NCBI RefSeq assembly: GCF_009707385.1
Contig: NZ_CP046115.1
Span: forward strand, 4,712,001-4,776,000
Length of the DNA: 64,000 bases
Source: Klebsiella oxytoca
GTDB lineage: Bacteria; Pseudomonadota; Gammaproteobacteria; Enterobacterales; Enterobacteriaceae
Reading direction: 5' to 3'
Part shown: positions 49,662-61,620 of the stretch, one piece after another
Numbering within the stretch: the stretch's first letter is position 1
How the letters are laid out: every line of letters begins with the position of its first letter
Translations under genes and position numbers: made by a program
Notes under the pieces: model-generated
Told to the model about the DNA's origin: nothing
The model's database searches: none
What the model saw: only the letters and a program-made list of their open reading frames with translations

Positions 49662-50651
49662 ATGATACGTTTCGCAGTTGTTGGCACAAACTGGATAACC
49701 AAACAGTTTGTCGATGCCGCCCATGAAACCGGTAAATATAAACTTACCGCCATTTACTCCCGCAGCCTTGAGCAAGCCCAGTCCTTCGCCAGCGATTATC
49801 CCGTCGAACATCTGTTCACCTCGCTGGACGATTTAGCGCAAAGCCCGGATGTTGACGCGGTTTATATCGCCAGCCCTAACTCACTGCACTTCCCACAAAC
49901 CCGCCTGTTTCTGAGCCACAAAAAGCATGTCATTTGCGAAAAGCCGCTGGCCTCAAACCTGCAGGAAGTGGAAGCCGCTATCAAGGTCGCGCGGGACAAT
50001 AACGTGGTGCTCTTCGAAGCGTTCAAAACCGCCAGCCTGCCCAACTTTTTACTGATAAAAGAATCGCTCGATAAAATCGGCAGACTACGTAAGGCTTTTA
50101 TTAATTACTGCCAGTACTCTTCCCGCTATCAACGCTATCTCGACGGTGAGAATCCAAATACCTTCAACCCGGCCTTCTCTAACGGTTCGATCATGGATAT
50201 CGGCTTTTACTGCCTGGCCTCCGCAGTTGCGCTGTGGGGCGAGCCTCGCGCGGTACACGCCAGCGCCAGCCTGCTGGAGAGCGGTGTCGATGGCCAGGGC
50301 ACGGTCGTCCTGAGCTACGGTGATTTTGATGTCACCCTGCACCACTCGAAGGTAAGCGATTCGGCAATCCCGAGCGAAATCCAGGGTGAAGCCGGCGCGC
50401 TGGTGATTGAGAAAATCTCTGAGTGCCAGAAGGTCTGCCTGGTCCCGCGCGGCGGCAAGTCGCAGGATCTTACCCAGCCGCAGCATATCAATACCATGCT
50501 CTATGAAGCGGAAGAGTTCGCTCGTCTGGTGGAAGGCAACGAGGTGGCTCATCCGGGTCTGGAAGTGAGCCGCATCACGGCGAAGCTGCTAAGCGAAATT
50601 CGTCGCCAGACCGGCGTGGTCTTCCCGGCGGATAGTCAGCCGGTGGCGTAA
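49662..50651 (+). CDS. ygjR: YgjR, Gfo/Idh/MocA-family oxidoreductase
   Basis: 329 residues from the ATG at 49662 (MIRFAVVGTNWITKQF, as in E. coli); an earlier in-frame ATG at 49608 is not conserved. The N-terminal Rossmann fold binds NAD(P) (GTNWIT), and EKPLASN carries the lysine common to the family (about 95). The C-terminal domain has FNPAFSNGSIMDIGFYCLA, with the conserved Asp and Tyr. Substrate unknown; the family acts on sugars and cyclitols. Confidence 0.9.
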   Translation: MIRFAVVGTNWITKQFVDAAHETGKYKLTAIYSRSLEQAQSFASDYPVEHLFTSLDDLAQSPDVDAVYIASPNSLHFPQTRLFLSHKKHVICEKPLASNLQEVEAAIKVARDNNVVLFEAFKTASLPNFLLIKESLDKIGRLRKAFINYCQYSSRYQRYLDGENPNTFNPAFSNGSIMDIGFYCLASAVALWGEPRAVHASASLLESGVDGQGTVVLSYGDFDVTLHHSKVSDSAIPSEIQGEAGALVIEKISECQKVCLVPRGGKSQDLTQPQHINTMLYEAEEFARLVEGNEVAHPGLEVSRITAKLLSEIRRQTGVVFPADSQPVA

Positions 50652-50713
50652 AGCTGTGTAAATGGTACGTCAAACTCCATTGACGCCATTTATAACCTGT
50701 AATACTTTGTTAC

Positions 50714-50885
50714 GCGCAAAGGGGAGTAACTTCCTTGCCGGCCGATCGTCATTACGATGTGTGAAAAACCGCATCCGGTCGCCGGGCAACAGATTCTTGT
50801 TGTAAGTGAGACCTTGCCGGAAGGCGAGGTCTATGCATAAAAGCGCAGCGGCTGCCGTCTTCCGACGTCAGCCGTTTTGTTTTTA
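50714..50885 (+). ncRNA. yybP-ykoY manganese riboswitch (PRE) upstream of alx
   Basis: The leader has the family's AAAGGGGAGTAAC start (about 50717), the ACCTTGCCGGAAGGCGAGGT hairpin (about 50811-50830) and closely follows the E. coli alx pH-responsive element I recall. It ends in an intrinsic-terminator-like hairpin CGGCTGCCGTC-TTCC-GACGTCAGCCG (50849-50874) followed by TTTTGTTTTT (50875-50884), just before the alx RBS. The RNA class senses manganese; alkaline pH also favours alx expression in E. coli. It accounts for the 250-bp gap. Confidence 0.85.
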
Positions 50886-50901
50886 TGTAAGGAATATCGT
50901 A

Positions 50902-51870
50902 ATGAATACTGTCGGCACACCGTTGTTATGGGGCGGATTCGCAGTGGTCGTGGTCATCATGCTGACTATCGATCTGCTGCTGCAAGGACGGCGTGGTGCA
51001 CATAGCATGACCATGAAGCAAGCCGCTGGCTGGTCAATTCTCTGGGTTACCCTCTCACTTCTGTTTAACGCCGCTTTCTGGTGGTATCTGGTGCAGACCG
51101 AAGGTCGCGCCGTGGCCGACCCGCAAGCGCTGGCGTTCCTCACCGGCTATCTGATTGAAAAAGCGCTGGCCGTGGATAACGTCTTCGTCTGGCTAATGCT
51201 GTTCAGCTACTTTGCCGTACCGCCTGCGCTACAGCGCAGAGTTCTGGTCTATGGCGTACTGGGCGCAATCGTGCTGCGTACGATAATGATCTTCGCCGGC
51301 AGCTGGTTGATTTCTCAGTTCGAGTGGCTGCTCTACGTCTTCGGCGCCTTCCTGCTGTTTACCGGGGTGAAAATGGCGCTGGCGAAAGAGGACGATTCCG
51401 GGATCGGCGATAAGCCGCTGGTACGCTGGATCCGTAGTCATCTGCGCATGACCGATAAGATTGACGGCGAACATTTCTTTCTGCGTAAAAACGGCGTGCT
51501 GTACGCCACGCCGCTTCTGATGGTGCTGATCCTGGTCGAGCTGAGCGATGTTATCTTTGCCGTTGATAGCATTCCGGCCATCTTCGCCGTCACCACCGAT
51601 CCGTTTATCGTGCTGACCTCAAACCTGTTCGCGATTCTCGGCCTGCGCGCGATGTATTTCCTGCTTGCGGGCGTCGCAGAGCGCTTCTCCATGCTGAAGT
51701 ATGGTCTGTCGGTGATACTGGTGTTTATCGGCATCAAGATGCTGATTGTCGACTTCTACCATATTCCAATCGGCGTGTCGCTGGGCGTAGTCGGCGGTAT
51801 TCTGGTTCTCACGCTGCTTATCAACGCCTGGGTTAACAAGCAGCACGACAGGAAAAAACAGCTGCAATAA
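50902..51870 (+). CDS. alx: Alx, TerC-family membrane protein (manganese export)
   Basis: 322 residues from the ATG at 50902 ([12 protein letters not shown]), which has TAAGGA 8 bp upstream; an in-frame upstream ATG (50806) is inside the riboswitch. The protein has about nine hydrophobic segments and the TerC motifs [14 protein letters not shown] and [23 protein letters not shown] (given in parts). E. coli Alx is induced by alkaline pH and manganese through the leader RNA and has been linked to manganese export. Function by family. Confidence 0.95.
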   Translation: MNTVGTPLLWGGFAVVVVIMLTIDLLLQGRRGAHSMTMKQAAGWSILWVTLSLLFNAAFWWYLVQTEGRAVADPQALAFLTGYLIEKALAVDNVFVWLMLFSYFAVPPALQRRVLVYGVLGAIVLRTIMIFAGSWLISQFEWLLYVFGAFLLFTGVKMALAKEDDSGIGDKPLVRWIRSHLRMTDKIDGEHFFLRKNGVLYATPLLMVLILVELSDVIFAVDSIPAIFAVTTDPFIVLTSNLFAILGLRAMYFLLAGVAERFSMLKYGLSVILVFIGIKMLIVDFYHIPIGVSLGVVGGILVLTLLINAWVNKQHDRKKQLQ

Positions 51871-52123
51871 GCCTGCATGGTCGGGTGGAAGCCAATTTCA
51901 CCCGGCCAGCAACGTTTTCCGCGTCTTATTCTTACTCATGTCACAAAATAGTTAAAATCTAGTTAAAAAATAAGTCATCAGAGCGACAAACAGCATTTTA
52001 CCCTTCCCCAATAGCGTTCTTTCCGTATACTCAACCAGGCAAACATCTATTTACATCCGGACATAAACGTTACAAAGAATACGTCGCCGGGACGAACTGC
52101 AACATCACAGGAAGGAATGAAGC

Positions 52124-53371
52124 ATGGCAACACAATCACCCCGATCGACCCTGCTAAGGCGGCTGGCACAGGGCAGCCTGGTCAAACAAATTTTAGTCGG
52201 TCTGGTACTCGGCGTACTGCTGGCGACGGTCTCAAAGCCGGCCGCCGTAGCGGTTGGGCTGCTGGGTACCCTGTTCGTCGGCGCGCTGAAAGCGGTAGCG
52301 CCGGTGCTGGTACTGATGCTGGTTATGGCCTCCATCGCCAACCATCAGAAGGGACAAAAAACCAGCATTCGTCCAATTCTGTTCCTTTATCTGCTGGGAA
52401 CGTTTGCCGCCGCGTTAACCGCGGTACTGTTTAGCTTTATCTTTCCGTCAACGCTGCATCTGAACGCCGCGGCAGATAGCATCACCCCGCCGTCAGGGAT
52501 CGTCGAAGTCCTGCGCGGGCTGTTGATGAGCATGGTCTCTAACCCGATCGACGCGCTGCTGAACGCCAACTATATCGGGATTCTGGTATGGGCCGTCGGT
52601 TTAGGATTCGCGCTGCGCCACGGGAATGAAACCACTAAAAATCTGATTAACGATATGTCCCACGCGGTGACCTTTATCGTTAAGGTAGTGATTCGCTTTG
52701 CGCCGCTGGGTATCTTCGGCCTGGTTGCCTCAACGCTGGCGACCACCGGCTTTGAGACCCTGTGGGGCTACGCCCAGCTGCTGCTGGTGCTGGTTGGCTG
52801 CATGCTGCTGGTGGCGCTGGTCATTAACCCGCTGCTGGTGTTCTGGAAAATCCGCCGTAATCCGTATCCGCTGGTGCTGCTCTGCCTGCGCGAAAGCGGA
52901 GTTTACGCCTTTTTCACCCGCAGCTCCGCCGCCAACATTCCGGTGAATATGGCGCTGAGTGAAAAGCTAAACCTGGATCGCGATACTTATTCCGTTTCCA
53001 TACCGCTGGGCGCCACCATCAATATGGCCGGGGCAGCGATTACTATTACGGTGCTCACTCTGGCGGCAGTACATACTCTGAATGTCCCGGTGGACCTGCC
53101 GACCGCGCTGCTGCTGAGCGTCGTGGCTTCGCTGTGCGCCTGCGGCGCTTCCGGCGTGGCGGGCGGTTCGCTGCTGCTGATCCCGCTGGCCTGTAATATG
53201 TTTGGTATTCCAAACGATGTTGCCATGCAGGTTGTTGCCGTCGGCTTTATTATCGGGGTATTGCAGGATTCCTGCGAAACCGCGCTGAACTCCTCTACCG
53301 ATGTTCTGTTTACTGCCGCGGCCTGTATCGCGGAAGACGAACAGATTGCCAGGAACGCCGTGCGTAACTAA
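52124..53371 (+). CDS. sstT: Sodium/serine-threonine symporter SstT
   Basis: 415 residues, dicarboxylate/amino acid:cation symporter family (GltPh fold). The helical-hairpin motif with serine-rich [14 protein letters not shown] (about 265) and the C-terminal [19 protein letters not shown] and [13 protein letters not shown] blocks are hallmarks. Imports serine and threonine with sodium. The 253-bp region upstream contains a hairpin after alx and a TATACT hexamer (52026-52031) without a clear -35. AAGGAATGAAGC precedes the ATG. Confidence 0.97.
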   Translation: MATQSPRSTLLRRLAQGSLVKQILVGLVLGVLLATVSKPAAVAVGLLGTLFVGALKAVAPVLVLMLVMASIANHQKGQKTSIRPILFLYLLGTFAAALTAVLFSFIFPSTLHLNAAADSITPPSGIVEVLRGLLMSMVSNPIDALLNANYIGILVWAVGLGFALRHGNETTKNLINDMSHAVTFIVKVVIRFAPLGIFGLVASTLATTGFETLWGYAQLLLVLVGCMLLVALVINPLLVFWKIRRNPYPLVLLCLRESGVYAFFTRSSAANIPVNMALSEKLNLDRDTYSVSIPLGATINMAGAAITITVLTLAAVHTLNVPVDLPTALLLSVVASLCACGASGVAGGSLLLIPLACNMFGIPNDVAMQVVAVGFIIGVLQDSCETALNSSTDVLFTAAACIAEDEQIARNAVRN

Positions 53372-53381
53372 GCTCGCCCTT

Positions 53382-53405
53382 CCCCTCCGCTAACGCGCGG
53401 AGGGG
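53382..53405. terminator. Bidirectional terminator between sstT and ygjV
   Basis: CCCCTCCGC (53382-53390) and GCGGAGGGG (53397-53405) pair perfectly over a 6-nt loop. It overlaps the 3' end of ygjV, which converges on sstT. Confidence 0.7.
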
Positions 53406-53944
53406 CTCTCTTCCTGTACCGCCTTTTCCACTCTGAACGGATCTATACCGCGCTTTTGCATCCGCCGGAAGCGGATGATGTTCAGGCCGTTCATCAGCAA
53501 AAAGCTGCCTTCAATCAGGGTGCCGCCAATCGAGCCCAGCCAGAAGTTGTGGATCACCCAGCAGGCGGTCGCGCACCACATGACGTAGCGGACGGTTAAT
53601 CCCGAGCAGCGAAAGAGCGCCCAGGTGCTGGCCAGGGTGCCAATAATCGGCAACAGTTCCATAGCGTGCTGCAGTTTCGCCAGCCCCAGCACCAGCGTGA
53701 GCAGAATAAACACCGTCATCACCCACAGCCTGCGGGTGCGCATTGAAACAAGGGTTCTGACGGTATTGAGCTCGGCGCTCATTCCCGCCGGCCAGGCCCC
53801 CATCAAAAAGAAATGTACGCCAATGGTGGCGCTATAGACCGCCAGCTGCAGTTTAAAGCGTCGCTCATCGCGATTGAAAAAGGTCGTAATACCGATCAGA
53901 AAGGCGATGACGCCAACGCCCTGGGCAAGCCAATACGCGGTCAT
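53390..53944 (-). CDS. ygjV: YgjV family inner-membrane protein
   Basis: 184 residues with about five to six hydrophobic helices (GVGVIAFLIGITTFF, VHFFLMGAWPAGM, VMTVFILLTLVLGLA and others) and a charged C-terminal tail (MQKRGIDPFRVEK). It matches E. coli YgjV, an uncharacterised inner-membrane protein. E. coli also has it between sstT and uxaA. No function is assigned. Confidence 0.9.
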   Translation of the reverse strand: MTAYWLAQGVGVIAFLIGITTFFNRDERRFKLQLAVYSATIGVHFFLMGAWPAGMSAELNTVRTLVSMRTRRLWVMTVFILLTLVLGLAKLQHAMELLPIIGTLASTWALFRCSGLTVRYVMWCATACWVIHNFWLGSIGGTLIEGSFLLMNGLNIIRFRRMQKRGIDPFRVEKAVQEESPSAR

Positions 53945-54063
53945 GAAAAGTCCTTATAAAACAAAACGGCGCATCATACTCTGAAACGCCGCTTCCGGAA
54001 TACCGCCCTTTTATTACTCAAAAGATTTCACACCGCAATCACGGCGTGAAAGATAACGAGTCA

Positions 54064-55551
54064 TTAGAGAGTGACGCCGCTTTTGAATATCGCCAGTTCG
54101 CGGAAATCATTACGCTCGTTGCAGGTCTGCTTACCATTAGCAAACGCGACAATGGTATCGACAAACTCTTCCAGCAGCTGCGGCATCGCTTTGCCATGAA
54201 TCAGCTGACCGGCATCGAAGTCGATCCAGTGTTTTTTCTTCGCCGCCAGCTCGCTGTTGGTGGCAATTTTTACCGTCGGCACGAAACCGCCGTAAGGCGT
54301 GCCGCGGCCGGTGCTGAAGAGCACCATATGGCAACCGGCACCGGCCAGGGCGCTGGTGGCTACCGCATCGTTGCCCGGCGCGCTCAGCAGGTTAAGGCCG
54401 TGCACTTTCAACCGCTCGCCGTAGCGCAAAACATCGACCACCTGGCTTGAGCCCGCTTTTTGCGTGCAGCCCAGCGACTTATCCTCAAGCGTAGTGATGC
54501 CGCCCGCTTTGTTGCCCGGCGATGGGTTCTCATAAATCGGCTGGTCATGAGCGATAAAGTACTGTTTGAAATCATTGACCATTGTAACCAGCTTGCCAAA
54601 GGTCTCTTCGTCGCGGCAGTGGCTCATCAGTAGCTGCTCGGCACCGAACATTTCCGGCACTTCGGTCAGCACGGTGGTGCCGCCGTTGGCAATCAGATAA
54701 TCCGAGAAGCGGCCCAGCATCGGGTTAGCGGTGATGCCGGACAGACCGTCAGAGCCGCCGCACTCAAGGCCAAACTTCAGCTCGCTCAGTTTACCCGGCT
54801 CGCGCTTGTCGTGACGCATAACCTCGTACAGCTGACGCAGATGCTCCAGCCCCGCCTCCACTTCGTCGTCCTGGTGCTGGCAGATCATAAAGTGAACGCG
54901 GTCGGGATCATACTCGCCCAGCGTTTCGCGGAAGGCATCAACCTGATTGTTTTCGCAGCCCAGCCCCACAACCAGCACCGCCCCCGCGTTCGGGTGACGC
55001 ACCATATTTTGCAGCATGGTGCGGGTGTTAATATGATCGTCCCCAAGCTGCGAACAGCCGTAGGTATGGCTGAAGAGATGAACGCCGTCGATACCCTCCG
55101 CATCGTTAGTCTCTTTCAGAAAACGGTTCTGCATCTGGCGGGCCATGGCGTTGACGCAGCCGACGGTCGGCAGGATCCACAGCTCGTTGCGCACCCCGAC
55201 TTCGCCGTTAGCCCGACGGTAAATCTCGATATCGCGATCCGCCGGCTGGGCGGCGGGTTCGATAAGATCGGGTTGATAGCTATACGCGTCGAGGTCGCTT
55301 AAGTTAGTGCGCGTATTGTGGGAGTGAATATGTTCCCCCGGCGCAATATCCGCCAGCGCATGTCCTATCGGCAGACCATACTTAATGACGTTGTCTCCCT
55401 TCGCAATGGCGCGCAGCGCAAACTTATGTCCGCGCGCGATATCCTGAGCCAACGTGACCGTATCGCCATCAATGGTGACTACCGTGCCTGCCGCCATATC
55501 CGCCAACGCTACCGCGACGTTATCCTGCGAATGGATTTTAATGTATTGCAT
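54064..55551 (-). CDS. uxaA: Altronate dehydratase UxaA
   Basis: 495 residues, equal to the E. coli length. Dehydrates D-altronate to 2-dehydro-3-deoxy-D-gluconate in galacturonate breakdown; the enzyme is iron-dependent. An N-terminal SAF domain (about 1-80, with GLPIGHALADIAPGEHIHSHN) precedes the catalytic domain with VGCVNAMARQM, LFSHTYGCSQLGDDH and LECGGSDGLSGITANP. Follows uxaC by 18 bp in the same operon. Confidence 0.97.
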   Translation of the reverse strand: MQYIKIHSQDNVAVALADMAAGTVVTIDGDTVTLAQDIARGHKFALRAIAKGDNVIKYGLPIGHALADIAPGEHIHSHNTRTNLSDLDAYSYQPDLIEPAAQPADRDIEIYRRANGEVGVRNELWILPTVGCVNAMARQMQNRFLKETNDAEGIDGVHLFSHTYGCSQLGDDHINTRTMLQNMVRHPNAGAVLVVGLGCENNQVDAFRETLGEYDPDRVHFMICQHQDDEVEAGLEHLRQLYEVMRHDKREPGKLSELKFGLECGGSDGLSGITANPMLGRFSDYLIANGGTTVLTEVPEMFGAEQLLMSHCRDEETFGKLVTMVNDFKQYFIAHDQPIYENPSPGNKAGGITTLEDKSLGCTQKAGSSQVVDVLRYGERLKVHGLNLLSAPGNDAVATSALAGAGCHMVLFSTGRGTPYGGFVPTVKIATNSELAAKKKHWIDFDAGQLIHGKAMPQLLEEFVDTIVAFANGKQTCNERNDFRELAIFKSGVTL

Positions 55552-55569
55552 ATCAACCGACCTCTGGTC

Positions 55570-57464
<1,895 letters not shown>

Positions 57465-58766
57465 ATGCGTAAAATTAAAGGGTTACGTTGGTATATGATC
57501 GCACTGGTGACTCTGGGCACCGTGCTGGGGTACCTGACGCGTAACACTGTCGCTGCCGCTGCGCCGACTTTGATGGAAGAGTTACACATCTCCACTCAAC
57601 AGTACTCCTATATCATCGCTGCCTATTCCGCTGCCTATACCGTTATGCAGCCGGTAGCCGGCTACGTACTGGACGTTCTGGGCACCAAGATCGGCTATGC
57701 GTTTTTCGCTATCGCCTGGGCTGTCTTCTGCGGCTCGACGGCGCTCGCAGGAAGCTGGGGCGGCCTGGCGCTGGCGCGCGGTGCGGTCGGCGCCGCTGAA
57801 GCAGCAATGATCCCTGCGGGTCTGAAAGCCAGCTCGGAATGGTTTCCGGCAAAAGAGCGTTCTATCGCCGTGGGCTACTTTAACGTCGGCTCTTCCATCG
57901 GCGCGATGATTGCTCCGCCGCTGGTGGTGTGGGCTATCGTCATGCACAGCTGGCAGATGGCGTTTATCATCTCCGGCGTTCTGAGCTTTGTCTGGGCAAT
58001 GGCATGGCTGGTTTTCTACAAACACCCGCGCGATCAGAAAAAATTAACCGAAGAAGAACGCGATTACATTATTGGTGGCCAGGAATCTCAGCATCAGACC
58101 AATAACGGCAAGAAAATGTCGCCGTGGCAGATTCTGCGTAACCGTCAGTTCTGGGGTATCGCCCTGCCGCGTTTCCTTGCCGAGCCGGCATGGGGTACCT
58201 TCAACGCGTGGATCCCGCTATTCATGTTTAAAGTCTACGGCTTTAACCTGAAAGAGATCGCCATGTTTGCCTGGATGCCGATGCTGTTCGCCGACCTCGG
58301 CTGCATCATTGGTGGTTATCTGCCGCCGCTGTTCCAGCGCTGGTTTGGCGTGAACCTGATCGTTTCGCGTAAAATGGTGGTAACCATGGGCGCGGTGCTG
58401 ATGATTGGCCCGGGGATGATCGGTCTGTTTACCAGCCCGTTCGTCGCTATCGCCCTGCTGTGCGTCGGCGGTTTCGCTCACCAGGCGCTGTCCGGTGCGT
58501 TAATCACCCTCTCTTCCGACGTATTTGGTCGTAACGAAGTCGCAACGGCCAACGGTATGACCGGTATGGCCGCATGGCTGGCGAGCACTATGTTTGCCCT
58601 CGTGGTTGGCGCTCTGGCGGACACGATCGGCTTTAGCCCGCTGTTCGCCGTACTGGCAATCTTCGATGTCCTCGGCGCGGTGGTTATCTGGACCGTGCTG
58701 AAAAATAAATCAGCGAATGACGACAGTCCGCCGCTGGAAACAGCCAATCCAGCCACCCAAAGCTAG
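57465..58766 (+). CDS. exuT: Hexuronate transporter ExuT
   Basis: 433 residues from the ATG at 57465 (MRKIKGLRWYMIALVTLGTV), which has GAGG 5 bp upstream. It is a twelve-helix MFS transporter (anion:cation symporter type) importing galacturonate and glucuronate with protons. Conserved MFS motifs: RNTVAAAAPTLMEEL, RGAVGAAEAAMIPAGLKASS and WFPAKERSIAVGYFNVGSS (adjacent stretches). C-terminus lightly different from E. coli. Divergent from uxaC; exuR follows. Confidence 0.97.
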   Translation: MRKIKGLRWYMIALVTLGTVLGYLTRNTVAAAAPTLMEELHISTQQYSYIIAAYSAAYTVMQPVAGYVLDVLGTKIGYAFFAIAWAVFCGSTALAGSWGGLALARGAVGAAEAAMIPAGLKASSEWFPAKERSIAVGYFNVGSSIGAMIAPPLVVWAIVMHSWQMAFIISGVLSFVWAMAWLVFYKHPRDQKKLTEEERDYIIGGQESQHQTNNGKKMSPWQILRNRQFWGIALPRFLAEPAWGTFNAWIPLFMFKVYGFNLKEIAMFAWMPMLFADLGCIIGGYLPPLFQRWFGVNLIVSRKMVVTMGAVLMIGPGMIGLFTSPFVAIALLCVGGFAHQALSGALITLSSDVFGRNEVATANGMTGMAAWLASTMFALVVGALADTIGFSPLFAVLAIFDVLGAVVIWTVLKNKSANDDSPPLETANPATQS

Positions 58767-58795
58767 ATAGACGCGGGTTGATTTATCCCCCCAGG

Positions 58796-58821
58796 CCGCC
58801 TTGATAAGGCGGCTTTTTCGT
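58796..58821 (+). terminator. Rho-independent terminator after exuT
   Basis: GCCGCCTT and AAGGCGGC pair around GAT and are followed by TTTTT, 30 bp after the exuT stop. It separates exuT from exuR. Confidence 0.85.
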
Positions 58822-58894
58822 CTCTTCTTGTGGTGACAAACGCCTAAAAGTGGTATAACAAATCCAATATTGTCGCCATCTCCCGGGAGCGAAT

Positions 58895-59671
58895 ATGGAA
58901 ATCATTGAATCGCGTCGCTTGTACCAGCAGCTTGCCGCTGAGCTTAAGACGCGCATTGAACAAGGTGTCTACCTTGTAGGCGATAAGCTACCCGCAGAGC
59001 GGTTTATCGCTGACGAAAAAAGCGTGAGTCGCACCGTGGTTCGCGAAGCCATCATTATGCTGGAAGTAGAAGGCTACGTTGAAGTGCGTAAAGGTTCCGG
59101 CATTCACGTTATCTCTAACCATCCTAAACACCAGCAAATTACCGACGATTCGCTGGAGTTCGCCAATTATGGCCCTTTTGAGCTCTTGCAGGCCCGTCAG
59201 CTGATAGAAAGCAATATTGCCGAGTTTGCCGCCACTCAGGTGACCAAGCAGGACATCATGAAGCTGATGGAAATCCAGGAAAAAGCGCGCAAAGAGAAAT
59301 GCTTTCGCGATTCGGAATGGGATCTCCAGTTCCATGTTCAGGTGGCTCTGGCGACGCAAAATACCGCTCTGGCCGCCATCGTAGAAAAAATGTGGACCCA
59401 GCGCGTGCATAATCCCTACTGGAAAAAATTGCACGATCATATCGACTCGCGGACCGTTGATAACTGGTGCGACGATCACGATCAAATTCTCAAGGCTTTG
59501 ATTCGCAAAGACCCGCATGCAGCTAAGCTGGCCATGTGGCAGCATCTGGAAAACACCAAGCTGATGTTGTTCAATGAAACCAGCGATGACTTTGAATTCA
59601 ATGCCGATCGTTATCTCTTTGCTGATAATCCAGTGGTTCATCTCGATACAGCCACTAACGGCGCAAAATAG
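58895..59671 (+). CDS. exuR: Hexuronate regulon repressor ExuR
   Basis: 258 residues, GntR family, FadR subfamily. N-terminal winged helix (about 10-75) has [23 protein letters not shown] and [11 protein letters not shown]; the C-terminal FCD domain has metal-binding His residues in the QFHVQVA and [12 protein letters not shown] regions. In E. coli galacturonate or tagaturonate releases it from the uxaCA, exuT and uxaB operators. Independent promoter likely. No anomaly seen. Confidence 0.97.
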   Translation: MEIIESRRLYQQLAAELKTRIEQGVYLVGDKLPAERFIADEKSVSRTVVREAIIMLEVEGYVEVRKGSGIHVISNHPKHQQITDDSLEFANYGPFELLQARQLIESNIAEFAATQVTKQDIMKLMEIQEKARKEKCFRDSEWDLQFHVQVALATQNTALAAIVEKMWTQRVHNPYWKKLHDHIDSRTVDNWCDDHDQILKALIRKDPHAAKLAMWQHLENTKLMLFNETSDDFEFNADRYLFADNPVVHLDTATNGAK

Positions 59672-60010
59672 ACAGTTATCTCTACACCGGGTGGCAATGC
59701 ATCTGCTGCCCGCAAAGCCCTCAGGGTAAGCAAAGCATATATAGTGTCAGCCTGTGTAAATACACTCGCCACCCTCCCTCGCAATCAGCAAAATCAGAAT
59801 GCAACAAACTGCAATTTCTCTGACGTAAAGTCAGCGGGTTTGTTACAATTAGATGCATTTCGTCGTTCTGAGAGTTAGCTTTTGCTGACTTCACTTTTAA
59901 ACAGGGAACAGTTCAGAGCGCAGTAGCGACCATAATCTAATAAGAAACGATGTCGCCATGCATAATACCGCGTTCAGACGTGCCGTTAACCGATGTACCA
60001 GGAATCGTGA
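59672..60010. other. 339-bp region between exuR and yqjA, leader of yqjA-mzrA
   Basis: No conserved gene. CTGAC-GTAAA-GTCAG (59820-59834) is a palindrome containing a GTAAA half-site, and GTGTAAATACAC lies near 59755; both recall CpxR-type GTAAA elements, and yqjA is part of the Cpx regulon in E. coli. A 21-codon ORF starting ATG at 59958 overlaps the yqjA start in another frame. These are weak signals and no promoter is confidently placed. Confidence 0.35.
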
Positions 60011-60673
60011 ATGGAACTATTAACCCAATTATTGAATGCCTTGTGGGCTCAGGATTACGAAACCCTCGCTAATCCCTCCATGATTGGCATGCTGTACTTT
60101 GTCTTATTTATGATTTTGTTCCTTGAGAACGGTTTACTGCCCGCCGCTTTTTTACCGGGCGATAGCCTGTTGGTACTGGTCGGCGTCCTGATTGCTAAAG
60201 GCGCGATGGGCTTTCCGCAAACGCTGCTGCTGCTTACCGCTGCGGCGAGTCTTGGCTGCTGGCTAAGTTATATCCAGGGCCGATGGCTGGGCAATACGCG
60301 AATAGTACAAAACTGGCTATCGCATCTCCCCTCGCACTACCATCAGCGCGCGCATCACCTGTTCCATAAGCACGGGCTTTCCGCACTGCTGATTGGCCGC
60401 TTTATCGCCTTTGTTCGTACGCTGCTGCCAACCATTGCCGGACTATCAGGCCTCAGTAGTGCACGCTTCCAGTTTTTCAACTGGATGAGCGGTCTGCTGT
60501 GGGTCCTGATTCTGACCTCGCTGGGATACCTGTTGGGAAAAACGCCGGTCTTCCTGAAGTATGAAGATCAGCTAATGTCCTGCCTGATGCTGCTACCCGT
60601 CGCGCTGCTGGTATTCGGTCTGATTGGCTCACTGATTGTTCTGTGGAAGAAAAAACACCGGAGCCGGGGCTAA
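60011..60673 (+). CDS. yqjA: DedA-family membrane protein YqjA
   Basis: 220 residues, E. coli length. DedA family, with the motifs [20 protein letters not shown] and [19 protein letters not shown] holding the conserved Glu, Asp and Arg residues needed for function. Several hydrophobic helices span the inner membrane. E. coli YqjA is needed for alkaline pH tolerance, is part of the Cpx regulon, and is redundant with YghB for cell division and Tat export; the family probably acts as lipid flippases or proton-coupled transporters. Next to mzrA. Confidence 0.95.
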   Translation: MELLTQLLNALWAQDYETLANPSMIGMLYFVLFMILFLENGLLPAAFLPGDSLLVLVGVLIAKGAMGFPQTLLLLTAAASLGCWLSYIQGRWLGNTRIVQNWLSHLPSHYHQRAHHLFHKHGLSALLIGRFIAFVRTLLPTIAGLSGLSSARFQFFNWMSGLLWVLILTSLGYLLGKTPVFLKYEDQLMSCLMLLPVALLVFGLIGSLIVLWKKKHRSRG

Positions 60674-60675
60674 CC

Positions 60676-61059
60676 ATGGCGATGCAACGACCCTCTCTGC
60701 GTCAGATAAGATGGGTGCTGGGCGGTTCGCTACTCCTGTGCGCTCTGTTCTGGCTTTGGCTTACCGTGCAGCATCAGGAATCCACCCTGGCTATTCGTCC
60801 CGTGAGCCAGGGTATCAGCATGCCGGACGGTTTTTCCGTCTGGCACCACCTTGATGCCAACGGCATCCGCTTTAAAAGCATTACGCCGCAAAAAGACGGC
60901 TTGCTCATCAAGTTTGACTCCAGCGCTCAGGGCGCCGCGGCAAAAGAAGTTCTGGGCCGCGCCCTGCCACATGGTTATATTATCGCTCTACTGGAAGACG
61001 ATGACTCACCAACTGCCTGGATTTCGCGCCTGCGCGATACCCCACACAGATTCGGGTAA
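60676..61059 (+). CDS. mzrA: EnvZ/OmpR modulator MzrA
   Basis: 127 residues from the ATG at 60676, 2 bp after the yqjA stop, with GGGGC 5 bp upstream; this equals the E. coli length. An in-frame ATG at 60643 inside yqjA is rejected, and 60682 is possible. One N-terminal transmembrane helix (about 15-35) and a periplasmic domain with MPDGFSVWHHLDANG and FKSITPQKDGLLIKFDSS. MzrA binds EnvZ and connects the Cpx response to OmpR output. Co-transcribed with yqjA. Confidence 0.93.
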   Translation: MAMQRPSLRQIRWVLGGSLLLCALFWLWLTVQHQESTLAIRPVSQGISMPDGFSVWHHLDANGIRFKSITPQKDGLLIKFDSSAQGAAAKEVLGRALPHGYIIALLEDDDSPTAWISRLRDTPHRFG

Positions 61060-61209
61060 TCACCGAAAATTCCGAATATATTCACCCTGTTTGGTGATTT
61101 CCCGTTTTACTTACTATCATTAAGTTTGCGGGAGTCACCAGGCTCACGTTAATCAACTGGATCGGATATATCCTTAAGATATGTCCTCACACAATGGAAG
61201 GTAGTATCC

Positions 61210-61578
61210 ATGAAACACCGCATCGCTTTGATCCTGGTTCTGACTTCGCTTAGCGCCAGCGCCTTTGCCATCTCCCCTTGTCAGGAAAAAGAGCAGGATA
61301 TTCAGCGGGAGATCAGCTACGCAGAAAAACATCAAAATCAGCATCGTATTGATGGTCTGAAGCGGGCGCTCAGCGAAGTTAAAGATAACTGCAGCGACAG
61401 CAAGCTCAAAGCCGATCACCAGCAAAAAATAGCTAAACAGAAGGAAGAAATTGCCGAACGCCAGAGCGACCTGCGCGAAGCTGAACAGAAAGGTGATGCT
61501 GACAAAATCAGCAAGCGCCAACGTAAACTCGACGAAGCGCAGCAAGAACTGAAAGAGCTGCAGTCTCGCGAGTACTGA
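61210..61578 (+). CDS. yqjC: YqjC, periplasmic DUF1090 protein
   Basis: 122 residues with a signal peptide (MKHRIALILVLTSLSASAFA) and a highly charged helical body (about 25-120) rich in Lys, Glu and Gln, likely coiled coil. Two Cys (SPCQEKEQ and KDNCSDSK) may form a disulfide. DUF1090 family, function unknown. First of the yqjCDEK cluster. GGAAGG lies upstream of the ATG. Confidence 0.92.
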   Translation: MKHRIALILVLTSLSASAFAISPCQEKEQDIQREISYAEKHQNQHRIDGLKRALSEVKDNCSDSKLKADHQQKIAKQKEEIAERQSDLREAEQKGDADKISKRQRKLDEAQQELKELQSREY

Positions 61579-61620
61579 TTTAAGCAAGACCAATATGGAC
61601 CACTTTAACAGGAGATAAAC

